Assembly (NCBI GenBank): GCA_937961295.1
Contig: CALGOK010000099.1
Location: 1-39,422 of the forward strand
DNA length: 39,422 nt
Source of the DNA: an uncultured Gemmatimonadota bacterium
GTDB lineage: Bacteria; Gemmatimonadota; Gemmatimonadetes; Gemmatimonadales; GWC2-71-9
Reading direction: 5' to 3'
Both the position numbers and the translations under genes were made by a program. Under the pieces are notes generated by a model. It saw only the letters and a list, made by a program, of their open reading frames with translations. It was not told the DNA's origin and did no database searches. Positions within the stretch are counted from its first letter, which is position 1. Each line of letters opens with the position of its first letter. Shown piece after piece: positions 7,915 through 18,434 of the stretch.

Positions 7915-8081
7915 GCCGACACGATCGCCCTGCTCGCGCTGACGATCGGGTCACAATTCTGCGATGCGGGGTCTCACCGCTGCGAGCACACTGTTGCCAG
8001 AGGCACACCCTCCTGTCGCGACCCCTTCCGCCCACGCTCCGACGCCAGCAGACTTGATGCAACCTTTCCCCTGAGGTTCCC

Positions 8082-9302
8082 GTGACCCGTCTGCGCCCCG
8101 CTCTCGCCGGTTGGCTCGCCCTGCTCGCCGGCTGTTCCGCCTCCGGCTCCGTCCCCGGCTACTCCCGCGACGTTGCTGCCGATGGCAGGGTGCTGGTGAC
8201 CTATGCCGCCGGCCTGCCTGACGGTCAGGACACGCTCGCGACGCTCTTCGGGATCGGCCGGTACGAGAACGACAGCTCGCCGATCTTCGAGGACCTGCGC
8301 GACCTCGAGGTCGACGGTGAGGGGCAGATCTACGCCCTGGACTACAAGGCGGCACACATCCGCGTGTTCGCCCCGGACGGCACCCCGCTCCGCACCTTGG
8401 GCCGGTCAGGCGAGGGACCCGGAGAATTGACGAATGCCAATGGGCTGCGCTTGACCCCCGACGGGACCCTTTGGGTCAACGACCATGGCAAGCGCTCGCT
8501 GCTGGCACTCGACCTCGACGGCACCGAGCGACGGCGCGTGCCGAGCATCGTCCCGGGGTTCGGCTACCGATGGGGCGTGATGATCGACACCGCCGGGGTG
8601 CTCTGGGAGCCGTGGAGCAGGCAGCTAACGGGACCCGCGCCCGACATGTCGGCCACCGGCCTGGCGGAGGGGCGCTCCCTTCGGATGCTGAGGTACTACG
8701 ACCCCGCGACCGAGGCCCGCGACTCGGTCTCGCTCGATGAGGGCAGCTGGCGGAGCTACCGCGCATCGTACGGTGGGGGCCAGATGGTGATGGGTCTGCC
8801 CTTCGCCGGGCGAGCGGCCATGGTGATGGACCAGCGGCAGCGAGTGTGGGTCACCCACGCCGACAGCTTCGTGGTGGTGCGCCTCAACCTCGATGCCGAC
8901 ACCACGATGGTGCTGCGCGTCAACGACCCAGGTGTCCCGCTCACCGATGCGGACATCGCCGAGTGGCGCGAGCGGATGTCCAGTCAGGCGGAGCGACTGC
9001 CCACGCTCATCGACGACCTCATGGCGTTTATGCCGAAGACTCGGCCAGCGCTCACCAGCACCTTCACGGACGACCGCGATCGCCTGTGGCTCGGCCGCTC
9101 CGTTGCCAGCGACTCGGCTCCGCGCTGGGATGTCTTCACTCCCGAAGGCGAGTTCCTGACCACTGTGCGCGGGCCAAAGGGGATCAGCGCGTTCCTGACG
9201 CCCGTGGTCCGCGGCGACCGGATCTACCTCTTTGCCGATGGCGAGGCGGGGGAGCGCTACATCGTGGTGGCGGAACTGCCTGCTCGGCTGCGCGATCGGT
9301 AG
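8082..9302 (+). CDS. Lipoprotein with six-bladed beta-propeller fold, paralogue of 6421-7503
   Basis: 406 residues, GTG start. Signal peptide with lipobox LAGC (Cys18). Six-bladed propeller features: LEVDGEGQIYALDYKAAHIRVF, then GRSGEGPGE, LTPDGTLWVND, and MDQRQRVWVTH, the same blade pattern and the GxGEGPGE motif as in the upstream lipoprotein, so the two are probably diverged duplicates. No enzymatic motif is evident. The GTG is preceded by CCCCTGAGG, shared with the upstream paralogue's leader, which supports both starts. It ends 4 bases before the convergent gene at 9307. Function unknown; surface binding or sensing is a guess from fold. Confidence 0.82.
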   Translation: MTRLRPALAGWLALLAGCSASGSVPGYSRDVAADGRVLVTYAAGLPDGQDTLATLFGIGRYENDSSPIFEDLRDLEVDGEGQIYALDYKAAHIRVFAPDGTPLRTLGRSGEGPGELTNANGLRLTPDGTLWVNDHGKRSLLALDLDGTERRRVPSIVPGFGYRWGVMIDTAGVLWEPWSRQLTGPAPDMSATGLAEGRSLRMLRYYDPATEARDSVSLDEGSWRSYRASYGGGQMVMGLPFAGRAAMVMDQRQRVWVTHADSFVVVRLNLDADTTMVLRVNDPGVPLTDADIAEWRERMSSQAERLPTLIDDLMAFMPKTRPALTSTFTDDRDRLWLGRSVASDSAPRWDVFTPEGEFLTTVRGPKGISAFLTPVVRGDRIYLFADGEAGERYIVVAELPARLRDR

Positions 9303-9306
9303 GCGG

Positions 9307-9750
9307 TCAGGAGCCGCCATCCCCCGGTGGCAGCTCCCGGCCCTCACCCTTGCGCGCGATCGCCAGGGTGCCGGCGGCCGACGCGGCGCTCAGCACCGTG
9401 ATCGGCCCGGCGATGAATGCCGCCATCTGCCAGAGCGGCGGTGAGGTGGGACCGGCGAGGAGTGCGACCACCCCGCTGCCGAGCAGTGCGCCGGCGATCA
9501 CGCCCCAGGTGAGCGTGCGACCGAGGGACAGCTCCTCGAACTGCCGCTGCCGCTCGGTCGCCGCGAGGACGATCGCGAAGAACGTTCCGGCGATGAATCC
9601 CGGCATCGCGAGCACCATCGGCCAGATGTCGGCGATCCGACCGTCGGGATCGATGAACAGCTCCATCGGGATGCTGAGCAGCGCCCAACCGAACGCCCAG
9701 AGCACCCCCATCACCATCGCCCCTCGGATCCGGCGCAGCCACGACCCCAT
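9307..9750 (-). CDS. Small integral membrane protein, four predicted helices
   Basis: 147 residues from the ATG at 9750. Four hydrophobic segments: GVLWAFGWALLSIPMELF, MVLAMPGFIAGTFFAIVLAA, WGVIAGALLGSGVVALLAG, and MAAFIAGPITVLSAASAAG. Between the second and third lies a charged cytoplasmic-type loop TERQRQFEELSLGRTL. I do not recognise the family. Three start codons are stacked (GTG 9756, ATG 9753, ATG 9750); a GGAGG at 9756-9760 favours the last. It is convergent with the propeller lipoprotein and 63 bases downstream of the copper chaperone gene, possibly co-transcribed with it. Confidence 0.7.
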   Translation of the reverse strand: MGSWLRRIRGAMVMGVLWAFGWALLSIPMELFIDPDGRIADIWPMVLAMPGFIAGTFFAIVLAATERQRQFEELSLGRTLTWGVIAGALLGSGVVALLAGPTSPPLWQMAAFIAGPITVLSAASAAGTLAIARKGEGRELPPGDGGS

Positions 9751-9813
9751 CATCACCTCCGGTTCACCCTACAGTAGGGCGACCCGCTCCGTCACGCCAC
9801 CGCTCCCGCTGCC

Positions 9814-10275
9814 CTAGCGGCGCACCGCATCCACCTCCGCGTAGTCGATCACGAACGCCCAGAGTGTCACGTCCCCGCTCAGGGCGAATCGCAGCGTCAC
9901 CGAGACCGAGTCTCCCCGCACGTGGCGGCGGTCCAGTGGCGGGGCAAGCATCAGGTGCAGCCCGCCGGGCGCCAGCTCCAGCTCGTCGCCGGCCGGAACC
10001 GGCAGCGCGTGCAGCATCTCCATGCCGCCCCCGTGCACCATCACCGACGCCGAGGAGGGCGAGCTCGCCGCCACCAGCGTGTCGGCCAACGTGCCCTGGT
10101 TCACCACCACCAGGTACACCGGCATCGGGGCATCGGTGAACGGCGGCAGGGCGTACACGGTGTGCATCCGCAGCTCGCCCGACGTCACCGACCTGGCGGC
10201 GACGCGCTCAAGGAGGGGATCCCCGCCGCACGCCGCGAGCAGGAACAGCCAGCAGAACTTGAGATGCGGGGTCAT
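9814..10275 (-). CDS. PCu(A)C-type periplasmic copper chaperone lipoprotein
   Basis: 153 residues. Lipobox LAAC (Cys16) predicts anchoring at the membrane. The PCu(A)C domain (DUF461) is recognisable by PVYLVVVNQG, then VMVHGGGMEML and the late GGLHLML. The family binds Cu(I) through a His and Met set of the pattern H-Mx(10)-M-x(21)-HxM and delivers it to the cytochrome oxidase CuA site. The His, Met and HxM residues are all visible. It is divergent from a decayed copC at 10353, so this was a small copper-handling locus. The start was chosen at the signal peptide. Confidence 0.85.
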   Translation of the reverse strand: MTPHLKFCWLFLLAACGGDPLLERVAARSVTSGELRMHTVYALPPFTDAPMPVYLVVVNQGTLADTLVAASSPSSASVMVHGGGMEMLHALPVPAGDELELAPGGLHLMLAPPLDRRHVRGDSVSVTLRFALSGDVTLWAFVIDYAEVDAVRR

Positions 10276-10352
10276 TGGCGGCAGTTTGCTCGGGTCGAGG
10301 GGCGGGCAGGGTCCCGTCCGCCGAGAATGGTAATCGCGCACCGGGAGACGAC

Positions 10353-10699
10353 GTGACGAAGGCCCTGCACCGGACACTGGCGTTCACCGCGGTCGCGGCC
10401 GTGGCCGCCCTGGCCACGCCCCGCCCCGCCGATTCCACCATGCACCTCCGCCTCACCGGCTCGCTGCCGGCCAAGGACAGCGTGCTGGCGAAGGCGCCGA
10501 CGCAGATCTGCCTCTGGTATTCCCAGACGCCGCAACTCCGGCTCTCGTCGGTGACCCTCACCGGCCCCAACGGCACCGTCAAGCTCGGCAAGCTCACGAT
10601 GGAGGCGCGCGACAGCGCCCCCATCGTGGCCCAGATCGAGGGACCGATGCCCGCCGGGAAGTACGTCATCGCGGGACGATTCCGTTCGCCGTGCGGTAG
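10353..10699 (+). pseudogene. copC-like copper-resistance gene with internal deletion and frameshift
   Basis: From GTG 10353 (GGGAG upstream) comes a signal peptide, then a CopC beta-sandwich: MHLRLTGSLPAKDSVL, PTQICLWYSQTPQLRLSSV, and MPAGKYVIA. CopC proteins continue with W-R-x-x-S-x-DGH and end in G-x-F-x-F. Here the reading frame passes from KYVIA to GRFRSPCG, while another frame gives GTIPFAVR and a TAG at 10697-10699, a plausible native end. The simplest reading is a deletion of roughly 35-40 bases that removed the copper-ligand DGH segment and shifted the frame. In its present frame the ORF stays open to 11039, antisense to the next gene, which I regard as chance. Confidence 0.65.
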
Positions 10700-10707
10700 G
10701 ACGGAGG

Positions 10708-10769
10708 TGCAGGCGCGTCCCTCGGGACGCGCGATGACGGCACCGCGCGTCCCGAGCGGCGCGCCTGCA
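10708..10769. repeat. Imperfect inverted repeat (family E)
   Basis: Arms 10708-10732 and 10745-10769 (25 bases each, two mismatches) begin TGCAGGCGCG and enclose a 12-base loop. It separates the decayed copC from the minus-strand gene ending at 10775. Similarity of the flanks (CGGTAGG at 10695 and CCTACGG near 10775) suggests the element is longer, about 86 bases. Confidence 0.8.
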
Positions 10770-10774
10770 TCACC

Positions 10775-10987
10775 CTACGGCTTCTTCGCTCCTGTCGCCA
10801 CCAACCCCAGCCCCACCACGATCGCCCCGATGCCGACCCAGAGCGGGATCGGGCGCTCCTCCTGCGCCGTGATCTCCACGTCGCCGATGTCGAGCACGGT
10901 CTCCCGGGTGGTGAAGCTGCCGCCGTTGAGGGTCACCCAGCCGCCGAGGAGGATCAGGATGATCCCCGCGATCATGGTTCCGCGCAT
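10775..10987 (-). CDS. Small two-helix membrane protein, unknown family
   Basis: 70 residues. First helix TMIAGIILILLGGWVTLNGG, a short extracytoplasmic stretch with FTTRETVLDIGDVEITAQEERPI, and second helix WVGIGAIVVGLGLVATGA ending in KKP. The length and two-helix layout recall small DUF3185-like membrane proteins, but I cannot assign it. ATG 10987 has GGGAG about 8 bases upstream. Its stop adjoins the inverted repeat at 10708-10769. Confidence 0.7.
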   Translation of the reverse strand: MRGTMIAGIILILLGGWVTLNGGSFTTRETVLDIGDVEITAQEERPIPLWVGIGAIVVGLGLVATGAKKP

Positions 10988-11055
10988 GCGCACTCCCTTG
11001 ATTGAGGTGGGATCCCGAGCCGCGGCCCGGGACCCGTAACGGGCCGGCATCTCCA

Positions 11056-11078
11056 CGGCGGCAGAGCTTGCGCCGCCG
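11056..11078. other. Hairpin in the glgP leader
   Basis: CGGCGGC and GCCGCCG form a perfect 7-bp stem with a 9-base loop, 24 bases before the glgP ATG. It may affect transcription or translation of the glycogen operon; no known motif is matched. Confidence 0.3.
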
Positions 11079-11102
11079 ACCGTTTCAGGTTGAGTTCCGC
11101 CC

Positions 11103-13274
11103 ATGGATATCGACACCGCCGCCCGCGCCAAGATCCCTCCGCTTCCCACTCGCCTAGAGGGACTGGCCCGGTTGGCCGTCAACATCGCCTGGAGCTGGCA
11201 CCGGCAGGCCCGGGGGCTGTTCCGCCGGATCGACCCGGCCCTCTGGCACTTCTGCCATCACAACCCGATCCTGCTGCTGCGCCGGGTGCCGGCAGCGCGC
11301 CTCGAGCAGCTCACCCGCGACCCCGATTTTCTCGCGCACTACGACCAGGTCATGGACTGGCTGGCGGTGGAGATGTCGGGAACCGCCGGCTGGTTCACGG
11401 AGGCGTTTCCGGAGATCGATCCCACACATCCGGTGGCCTATTTCTGTGCCGAGTTCGGGTTGCACTCCTCGGTGCCGATCTACTCGGGCGGGCTGGGCAT
11501 CCTTGCCGGTGATCACTGCAAGACGGCGTCGGACCTCGGCCTGCCGTTCGTGGGCGTGGGGCTCTTCTACAAGAAGGGCTACTTCGACCAGCGGATCCGG
11601 CCCGACGGTTGGCAGGAGGACGGCGAGGAGCGGATCTCGCCAGCCCTGACGCCGCTGGTGCCGGTGCCCGGCGCCAATGGCCACGACTGGCTCACCGAGC
11701 TCGAGACCTTCGGACGCGTGATCCGGATCAAGGCGTGGACGATGCGCGCCGGTCGCGCACCGCTCTTCCTGCTCGACACGGACATTCCCGAGAACGACGA
11801 GCCCGACCGCTCGCTCACCAGCAAGCTCTACTCCGGCGGCCTGCCGATGCGCTTGCGGCAGGAGTGGGTCCTCGGCGTGGGCGGCGTGCGGGTGCTCCGC
11901 GCCCTGGGGATCACGCCGGCGGCGTGGCACGCCAACGAAGGGCACGCCGCGTTCCTGATGCTCGAGCGGGTCCGCGAGCGCATGCTGGCGGGCGGCGCAT
12001 TCGGCGATGCCGTCCGCGAGGTGCGGCGCACCACGGTGTTCACCACCCACACGCCGGTGCCCGCGGGGCACGACCACTTCGACCTGTCGAGTGTCGCCGA
12101 GTGTGCCGGCGGGGAGTACCTGGGCAGCTTCGGCGAGGCGGCAACGCACGTGCTGGGACTGGGCGTGCATCCCCGCCGTGATCCGGGGCAGTTCCACATG
12201 ACGGTGCTGGCGATGCGCCTGGCCGGTCACGTCAACGGCGTGGCCCAGCGCCACGGCCACGTCTCGCGCGAGATCTGGGGCGACCTCTGGAGCGAGCGAT
12301 CGGTGGACGCGGTTCCGATCGGCGCCGTCACCAATGGCGTCCATCTCGCCACCTGGATGGCCAACCCGGTGATGCGCCTGCTCGACCACCACCTCGGCCC
12401 GGACTGGGGCGCCCGGCTCGACGAGCCGGAAACCTGGGACGCCATCCTCGGCCTCGACAGCAAGAAGGTCTGGGAGGTGCACGGCGAACTCAAGGACGTG
12501 CTGCTGCGGCACGTCCGCGAGGAGGCGCGTCGACGCTGGACCACCACGTGGCGCGAGGCCGCACAGGTGGTGGCCGCCGGCACGCTGCTCGACCCGCACA
12601 CCTTCACCATCGGCTTCGCGCGGCGGTTCGCCACGTACAAGCGCGCCAACCTGCTCTTCCGCGACGTGGAGCGCCTGCGCCGCTTGCTCACCGACGCGCG
12701 CCGGCCGGTGCAGGTGGTGGTGGCCGGCAAGGCGCACCCGCAGGACGACCCCGGCAAGGAAGTGCTGCGGTCGCTGTACCACTTCACCCGCGATCCGGTG
12801 TTCGAGGGACGCGTCGCGTTCCTCGAGGACTATGACATGCACCTCGCCCACCTGCTGGTGCAGGGCGTGGACCTCTGGCTCAACGTGCCGCGCGTGCCGC
12901 TCGAGGCGAGCGGCACCAGCGGGATGAAGGCGGCGCTGAACGGGATCCCGCAGCTCTCCACGCTGGACGGATGGTGGGAGGAGGGCGCCACCGGCCGCAA
13001 CGGCTGGACGATCCCGCTCGCCGGGCCGAACGAGGACGCCGACGCCGTCGACGCCGAGCACCTCTACCGGCTGCTGGAGAACGAGATCGTCCCGATGTGG
13101 TATGATCGGGATGACAACGGCATCCCGCAGGCGTGGGTGCAGCGCATGAAGGAGGCGATCCGGATCAGCGGGCGCCGGTTCACGTCGCGGCGGATGCTGC
13201 AGGACTATGCCCGGGGCTACTACGCGCCGATCCTGCGCGGCGACCCGTTCACCGACGACCCGCCACTCACCTGA
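11103..13274 (+). CDS. glgP: Alpha-glucan (glycogen/maltodextrin) phosphorylase, short DUF3417 type
   Basis: 723 residues. It releases glucose-1-phosphate from alpha-1,4-glucan ends using PLP. The N-terminal DUF3417 region (LARLAVNIAWSWHRQARGLF) marks the alpha-glucan family phosphorylases found in thermophiles and many non-model bacteria, which are shorter than the E. coli type (about 800 or more). Motifs: AYFCAEFGLH, SGGLGILAGDH, HANEGHAAF, FARRFATYKRANL and the PLP site GTSGMKAALNG with Lys609. First gene of a four-gene operon with glgA starting 3 bases after its stop. The start ATG follows a hairpin leader. It is cytoplasmic; no signal peptide. Confidence 0.93.
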   Translation: MDIDTAARAKIPPLPTRLEGLARLAVNIAWSWHRQARGLFRRIDPALWHFCHHNPILLLRRVPAARLEQLTRDPDFLAHYDQVMDWLAVEMSGTAGWFTEAFPEIDPTHPVAYFCAEFGLHSSVPIYSGGLGILAGDHCKTASDLGLPFVGVGLFYKKGYFDQRIRPDGWQEDGEERISPALTPLVPVPGANGHDWLTELETFGRVIRIKAWTMRAGRAPLFLLDTDIPENDEPDRSLTSKLYSGGLPMRLRQEWVLGVGGVRVLRALGITPAAWHANEGHAAFLMLERVRERMLAGGAFGDAVREVRRTTVFTTHTPVPAGHDHFDLSSVAECAGGEYLGSFGEAATHVLGLGVHPRRDPGQFHMTVLAMRLAGHVNGVAQRHGHVSREIWGDLWSERSVDAVPIGAVTNGVHLATWMANPVMRLLDHHLGPDWGARLDEPETWDAILGLDSKKVWEVHGELKDVLLRHVREEARRRWTTTWREAAQVVAAGTLLDPHTFTIGFARRFATYKRANLLFRDVERLRRLLTDARRPVQVVVAGKAHPQDDPGKEVLRSLYHFTRDPVFEGRVAFLEDYDMHLAHLLVQGVDLWLNVPRVPLEASGTSGMKAALNGIPQLSTLDGWWEEGATGRNGWTIPLAGPNEDADAVDAEHLYRLLENEIVPMWYDRDDNGIPQAWVQRMKEAIRISGRRFTSRRMLQDYARGYYAPILRGDPFTDDPPLT

Positions 13275-13277
13275 CCG

Positions 13278-14771
13278 ATGCCTGACTCGACCCTCTCGCT
13301 GCCGCCGGTCGACGGCGCGCCACCCACGGTGGTCCACGTGAGCGCGGAGTACTATCCGTACGCGCGCACGGGTGGGCTCGCGGAGGCGGCGTGGGGGCTG
13401 CATCGCTACCAGCACCGCCGCGGGCTGGCCACCGCGGCGATCCTGCCGCTCTATCGCACCGCGCGGAAGCACCTCCGCGAGCTGGAACCCGTGGGCGAGC
13501 CCTACGCGCTCCACTTCGGGTCCCGCGAGGAACGCTTCCAGCTCTGGCGCGACCGTGACCCGGCCTCCGGGACGCCCACCTACCTGGTGCAGCACGACGG
13601 GTTCTTCGATCGCGACGGGATTTACGGCGAGCAGGGACGCGACTATCCCGACAACCACCTCCGGTTCGCGATGTTCTCCGCGGCGGCGGTCGCGGCACTG
13701 CCGCGCATCGCCGAGGGACCGGTGCTGCTCCACATCCATGACTGGCACGCCGCACTGGCGGCGGTCTACCTGCGCACCTGGTGGGGCGACGACCCGTGGT
13801 TCGCCCGGATCCCGGTGGCACTGTCGATCCACAACGGCGGCTACCAGGGGCACTTTGGGGGCGACGTGATCCCCGCCATCGGCCTGCCGTGGAGCGTGTA
13901 CACCTTCGACAAGCTCGAGTGGCACGGGCAGGTGAACTTCCTCAAGGGCGGGCTCACTCACTGCGATGCCGCCACCACCGTCTCGCCCACGCACGCCGAG
14001 GAGCTGCGCACGGTCGCGGGCGGCTTCGGGCTGCACGAGAACTTCCAGCACCTGGGTGAGCGCTTCACGGGCGCCCTCAACGGCATCGACATGACCGAGT
14101 GGGACCCGGCGCGCGACAGCCAGATCGCCGCCACCTACACGGTGGATGCGCTGGAGGGGAAGCGCGAGTGCAAGGCCGACCTGCAGCGGCGGTTCGATCT
14201 GCCGGTGAACCCGTTCGTGCCGGTGGTGGCGCTGGCCGGCCGGATGGCGACCCAGAAGGGGCTCGACCTGGTGATCCACAACCACGGCCTCTTCCAGCTC
14301 CCGGCCCAGTTCGTGTTCCTCGGCAGCGGCGACAAGCGGTTCGAGGAGGGGCTGCACGCGCTGCACCGCGCCATGCCGAACCGGATCGGCGTCGAGACGA
14401 AGTTTTCCGACGAGCTCGAGCACGTGCTGATGGCGGGCGCCGACCTGTTCATGATGCCGTCGCAGTACGAGCCGTGCGGCCTGACCCAGATGCGGGCGCA
14501 GCGCTACGGCACCATCCCGGTGGCGCGGCGCGTGGGTGGCCTCGCCGACACCATCGACGACGGCATCAGCGGCTTCCTCTTCGACGCCTTCGAGGAGCGA
14601 GCGCTCGCCGGCGGCATGTGGCGGGCGCTCACCGAGCACGCCTCGCCGCGGGCCTGGCGCGAGATGCAGCGCGAGGCGATGGGTCGCGACTTCGGCTGGG
14701 ACCGGGTGGCGGAGAAGTACCTCGAGATCTACGCCCGCGCCATCGACTGGCGCGCCCGGGCGCTGGCGTGA
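13278..14771 (+). CDS. glgA: Glycogen (starch) synthase, GT5
   Basis: 497 residues. It elongates alpha-1,4-glucan from ADP- or UDP-glucose. GT-B fold: N-terminal VHVSAEYYPYARTGGLAEA, HIHDWHAAL, SIHNGGYQGHFG, then C-terminal LAGRMATQKGLDL, and the catalytic-Glu region QYEPCGLTQMRAQRYGTIPV followed by RRVGGLADTI. In characterised bacterial GlgA the N-terminal signature is KxGGL, with Lys contacting the nucleotide sugar; here it is RTGGL, a conservative but notable change. It lies between the phosphorylase and branching enzyme genes with gaps of 3 and 2 bases, implying a single transcript. No glgC is in the window. Confidence 0.93.
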   Translation: MPDSTLSLPPVDGAPPTVVHVSAEYYPYARTGGLAEAAWGLHRYQHRRGLATAAILPLYRTARKHLRELEPVGEPYALHFGSREERFQLWRDRDPASGTPTYLVQHDGFFDRDGIYGEQGRDYPDNHLRFAMFSAAAVAALPRIAEGPVLLHIHDWHAALAAVYLRTWWGDDPWFARIPVALSIHNGGYQGHFGGDVIPAIGLPWSVYTFDKLEWHGQVNFLKGGLTHCDAATTVSPTHAEELRTVAGGFGLHENFQHLGERFTGALNGIDMTEWDPARDSQIAATYTVDALEGKRECKADLQRRFDLPVNPFVPVVALAGRMATQKGLDLVIHNHGLFQLPAQFVFLGSGDKRFEEGLHALHRAMPNRIGVETKFSDELEHVLMAGADLFMMPSQYEPCGLTQMRAQRYGTIPVARRVGGLADTIDDGISGFLFDAFEERALAGGMWRALTEHASPRAWREMQREAMGRDFGWDRVAEKYLEIYARAIDWRARALA

Positions 14772-14773
14772 GC

Positions 14774-16425
<1,652 letters not shown>

Positions 16426-16429
<4 letters not shown>

Positions 16430-18426
16430 GCGACGGTCGCCATCGGCTGGTGGTCCACGGCCATTTCTACCAGCCGCCCCGCGAGGATCCGTGGCTCGAG
16501 CTGGTGCCCACCGAGCCGAGCGCGGCCCCCGACCACGACTGGAACGCGCGGATCACCCGGGAGTGCTACGCCGCACTCGCCGCGGTGCCGGTGCTCGACG
16601 AGCACGGCGCCGTGCGGCGCGTGTTCAATGCCTATGCCCGGCTGTCGTTCAACGTCGGCCCGACGCTGGTCCGGTGGCTCGAGCGGGACGAGCCAGCCGT
16701 CCTGGCCGCGATGGTTGCCGGCGATCGCGCGGCCAGCGCTCGCACCGGACACGGCAATGCGATCGCGATGCCGTTTCACCACGTGATTCTGCCGCTGGTC
16801 TCGCGGCGCGACAAGCAGACCGAGATCCGCTGGGGGATCCGCGACTTCCGCCGGGTGTTCGGCCGGGATCCGGCAGGAATGTGGCTCCCCGAGACGGCGG
16901 TGGACACCGAGACCCTCGAGGTGCTGGCGGAGGAGGGGATCCGCTTTACCATCGTCGCTCCGCACCAGGTCACTGCCCCCGACCCGCTCGGTCGCCCGCT
17001 GCGCTGGCGAGGCAACGGCAGGTCGCTGGCGCTTGTGGTGTACGACGGCGCGCTCTCGCATGGCGTGGCGTTCGGGGAGCTGCTGAAGGACGGGGGCGCG
17101 TTTGCTGATGCCCTCGTCGCAGCGACGGGCGAGGGGCGAGGGGCGAAGGGCGAGAACACAGCGCCCCTCGCCCCTCGCCCGTCGCCTGTCGCGTGCACAT
17201 TGGCCACCGACGGCGAGACCTACGGCCACCACCATCGCTTCGGCAACCTCGCGCTCGGCGTGATGCTCGACCGGCTGGCCGATCGCGACGACCTCCGGAT
17301 CATCGGCGCAGAAGGGTTGGTTGCCGAGGTCGAACCGGCGGCGGAGGCGACGCTGGTCGAGCCGACGTCGTGGAGTTGTGCGCACGGGTTGGGGCGCTGG
17401 CAGGAAGAGTGCGGCTGCCGGATGGAGCCGGGCACCTCGCAGGCATGGCGCGCCCCGCTGCGCGCAGGACTGCAGGTGATGTCGGCCGGGATCGAGGCCG
17501 TGGTCGAGCGCGACTGGCCCGGCGAGACGGGAGAGCGGCGTGAGGTCGGTGATGCCGCGGGGCCGGATCTCGACGGCGTCACCGACCTCCCCGACCGTGC
17601 CCTCGCGCTGCTGGATGCCGAGCGACATCGGCTCGCGATGTTCACCTCGTGCGCCTGGTTCTTCGATGACCTGGCGCGGATCGAGCCGCGGCTCGTGCTG
17701 CAGCACGCCGCCCGGGCACTCGAGTTCCTGCCCCACGACGACGCCGAGGCGTTGGAGGCGGCGTTGGTGCTCGCACTCGAGCGCGCCGAGTCGAACGATC
17801 CCGCGGACGGCGACGGTGCCACCATCTGGCGCGACCGGGTGATTCTACAGCGGCATGCCCGGGTGCGGATCGCCGCCGGCCTGGCCGCGCTCCGTGATCT
17901 CGCACCGGGAGAGCTGGAGCGGGTGCGGATGCCGGCGCACGACTGGCGCGTGGAGGGCGACGACGTGATGGTCCGGCACGTCGCCACCCGGCACCAGCTC
18001 ACGTTCCGCTGCGAGCCGGTGGTCGTCGGCGTCGTCGCCTCCCGCGTGCACGTGCGCGAGCGGGACGCGGCCAACGGTTCGCACGTGGTGGGCGCGAGCG
18101 ACTTCCCCGCCCCGATCCGGCAGCTGATGCTCGAGCTCGCCACGCCACTGGTGGTCGAGGCAACGGTGGACGACGACGAGCTCGACCGGTTCCTCTCGGG
18201 CACGGTGCCGCCGGCGACGGTGCGGAGCGCGGCGCTCGCCGGCGCCTGGCGGCTGGTCGAGCGCGACGGGCTCGATGTGGCGGAGGTGGTGGTGCACGCG
18301 GCACTCGACCTCTTTTCGCTGGCGCGCGAGGAGCCGTCGCTTGGCGAGAGAGCGGAGGCGTGGCAGCGACTCGAGGGGATGCGCGGCGCGGCGCGGGATC
18401 GGCTGGCGGAGCGGCTGCGGGTTTAG
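16426..18426 (+). CDS. GH57 glycoside hydrolase with DUF3536 domain
   Basis: 666 residues. N-terminal GH57 domain (about 1-320) has HGHFYQPPREDPWLE, the predicted nucleophile Glu156 in MWLPETAVD and acid Asp262 in ATDGETYGHHH. The C-terminal part (about 330-666) is DUF3536-like. Members are alpha-glucan-active by family, but the reaction of this subtype is not established to my knowledge. Residues 233-256 are an in-frame heptamer repeat of exactly 24 codons, just before the strand carrying the acid; it adds a basic, Pro-rich loop six residues ahead of Asp262. As last gene of the glycogen operon, overlapped ATGA with the branching enzyme, it probably trims or rearranges glycogen. Active-site residues are intact, so I regard it as functional. 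Confidence 0.88.
17122..17193. repeat. Heptamer inverted repeat (family C, copy 5), in frame inside a CDS
   Basis: Exactly 72 bases. Left arm 17122-17156: GCGACGG, two GCGAGGG, GCGAAGG, GCGAGAA. Right arm 17164-17193: two CCCCTCG, CCCGTCG, CCTGTCG, CG. It is codons 233-256 of the GH57/DUF3536 gene, starting ATGEGRGAK and ending APRPSPVA, nearly the same peptide in the same frame as in the PLP enzyme at 2872-2944. Confidence 0.9.
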
Positions 18427-18434
18427 CGGAGTAC

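Noticed and set aside
7921..7948. Two ACGATCG copies 21 bases apart upstream of hicA as a HicB operator
   Set aside because: The short HicB has no visible DNA-binding domain, and CGATCG is frequent in GC-rich DNA of this type, so the case is too weak to list as a feature.
10353..11039. A single 228-codon protein from the copC start to 11039
   Set aside because: The frame leaves the CopC fold at KYVIA, crosses a palindrome and then runs antisense to a gene-like membrane protein with its own ribosome site. A broken copC with a separate minus-strand gene explains the region better.
11154..14639. A very long open frame antisense to glgP and glgA (over 1100 codons)
   Set aside because: It is the mirror of high-GC codon use in the real genes. 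It has Arg/His/Val-rich low-complexity content and no recognisable domain, while the plus-strand proteins carry full catalytic motifs. The same applies to long frames opposite the kinase, symporter and M14 genes.
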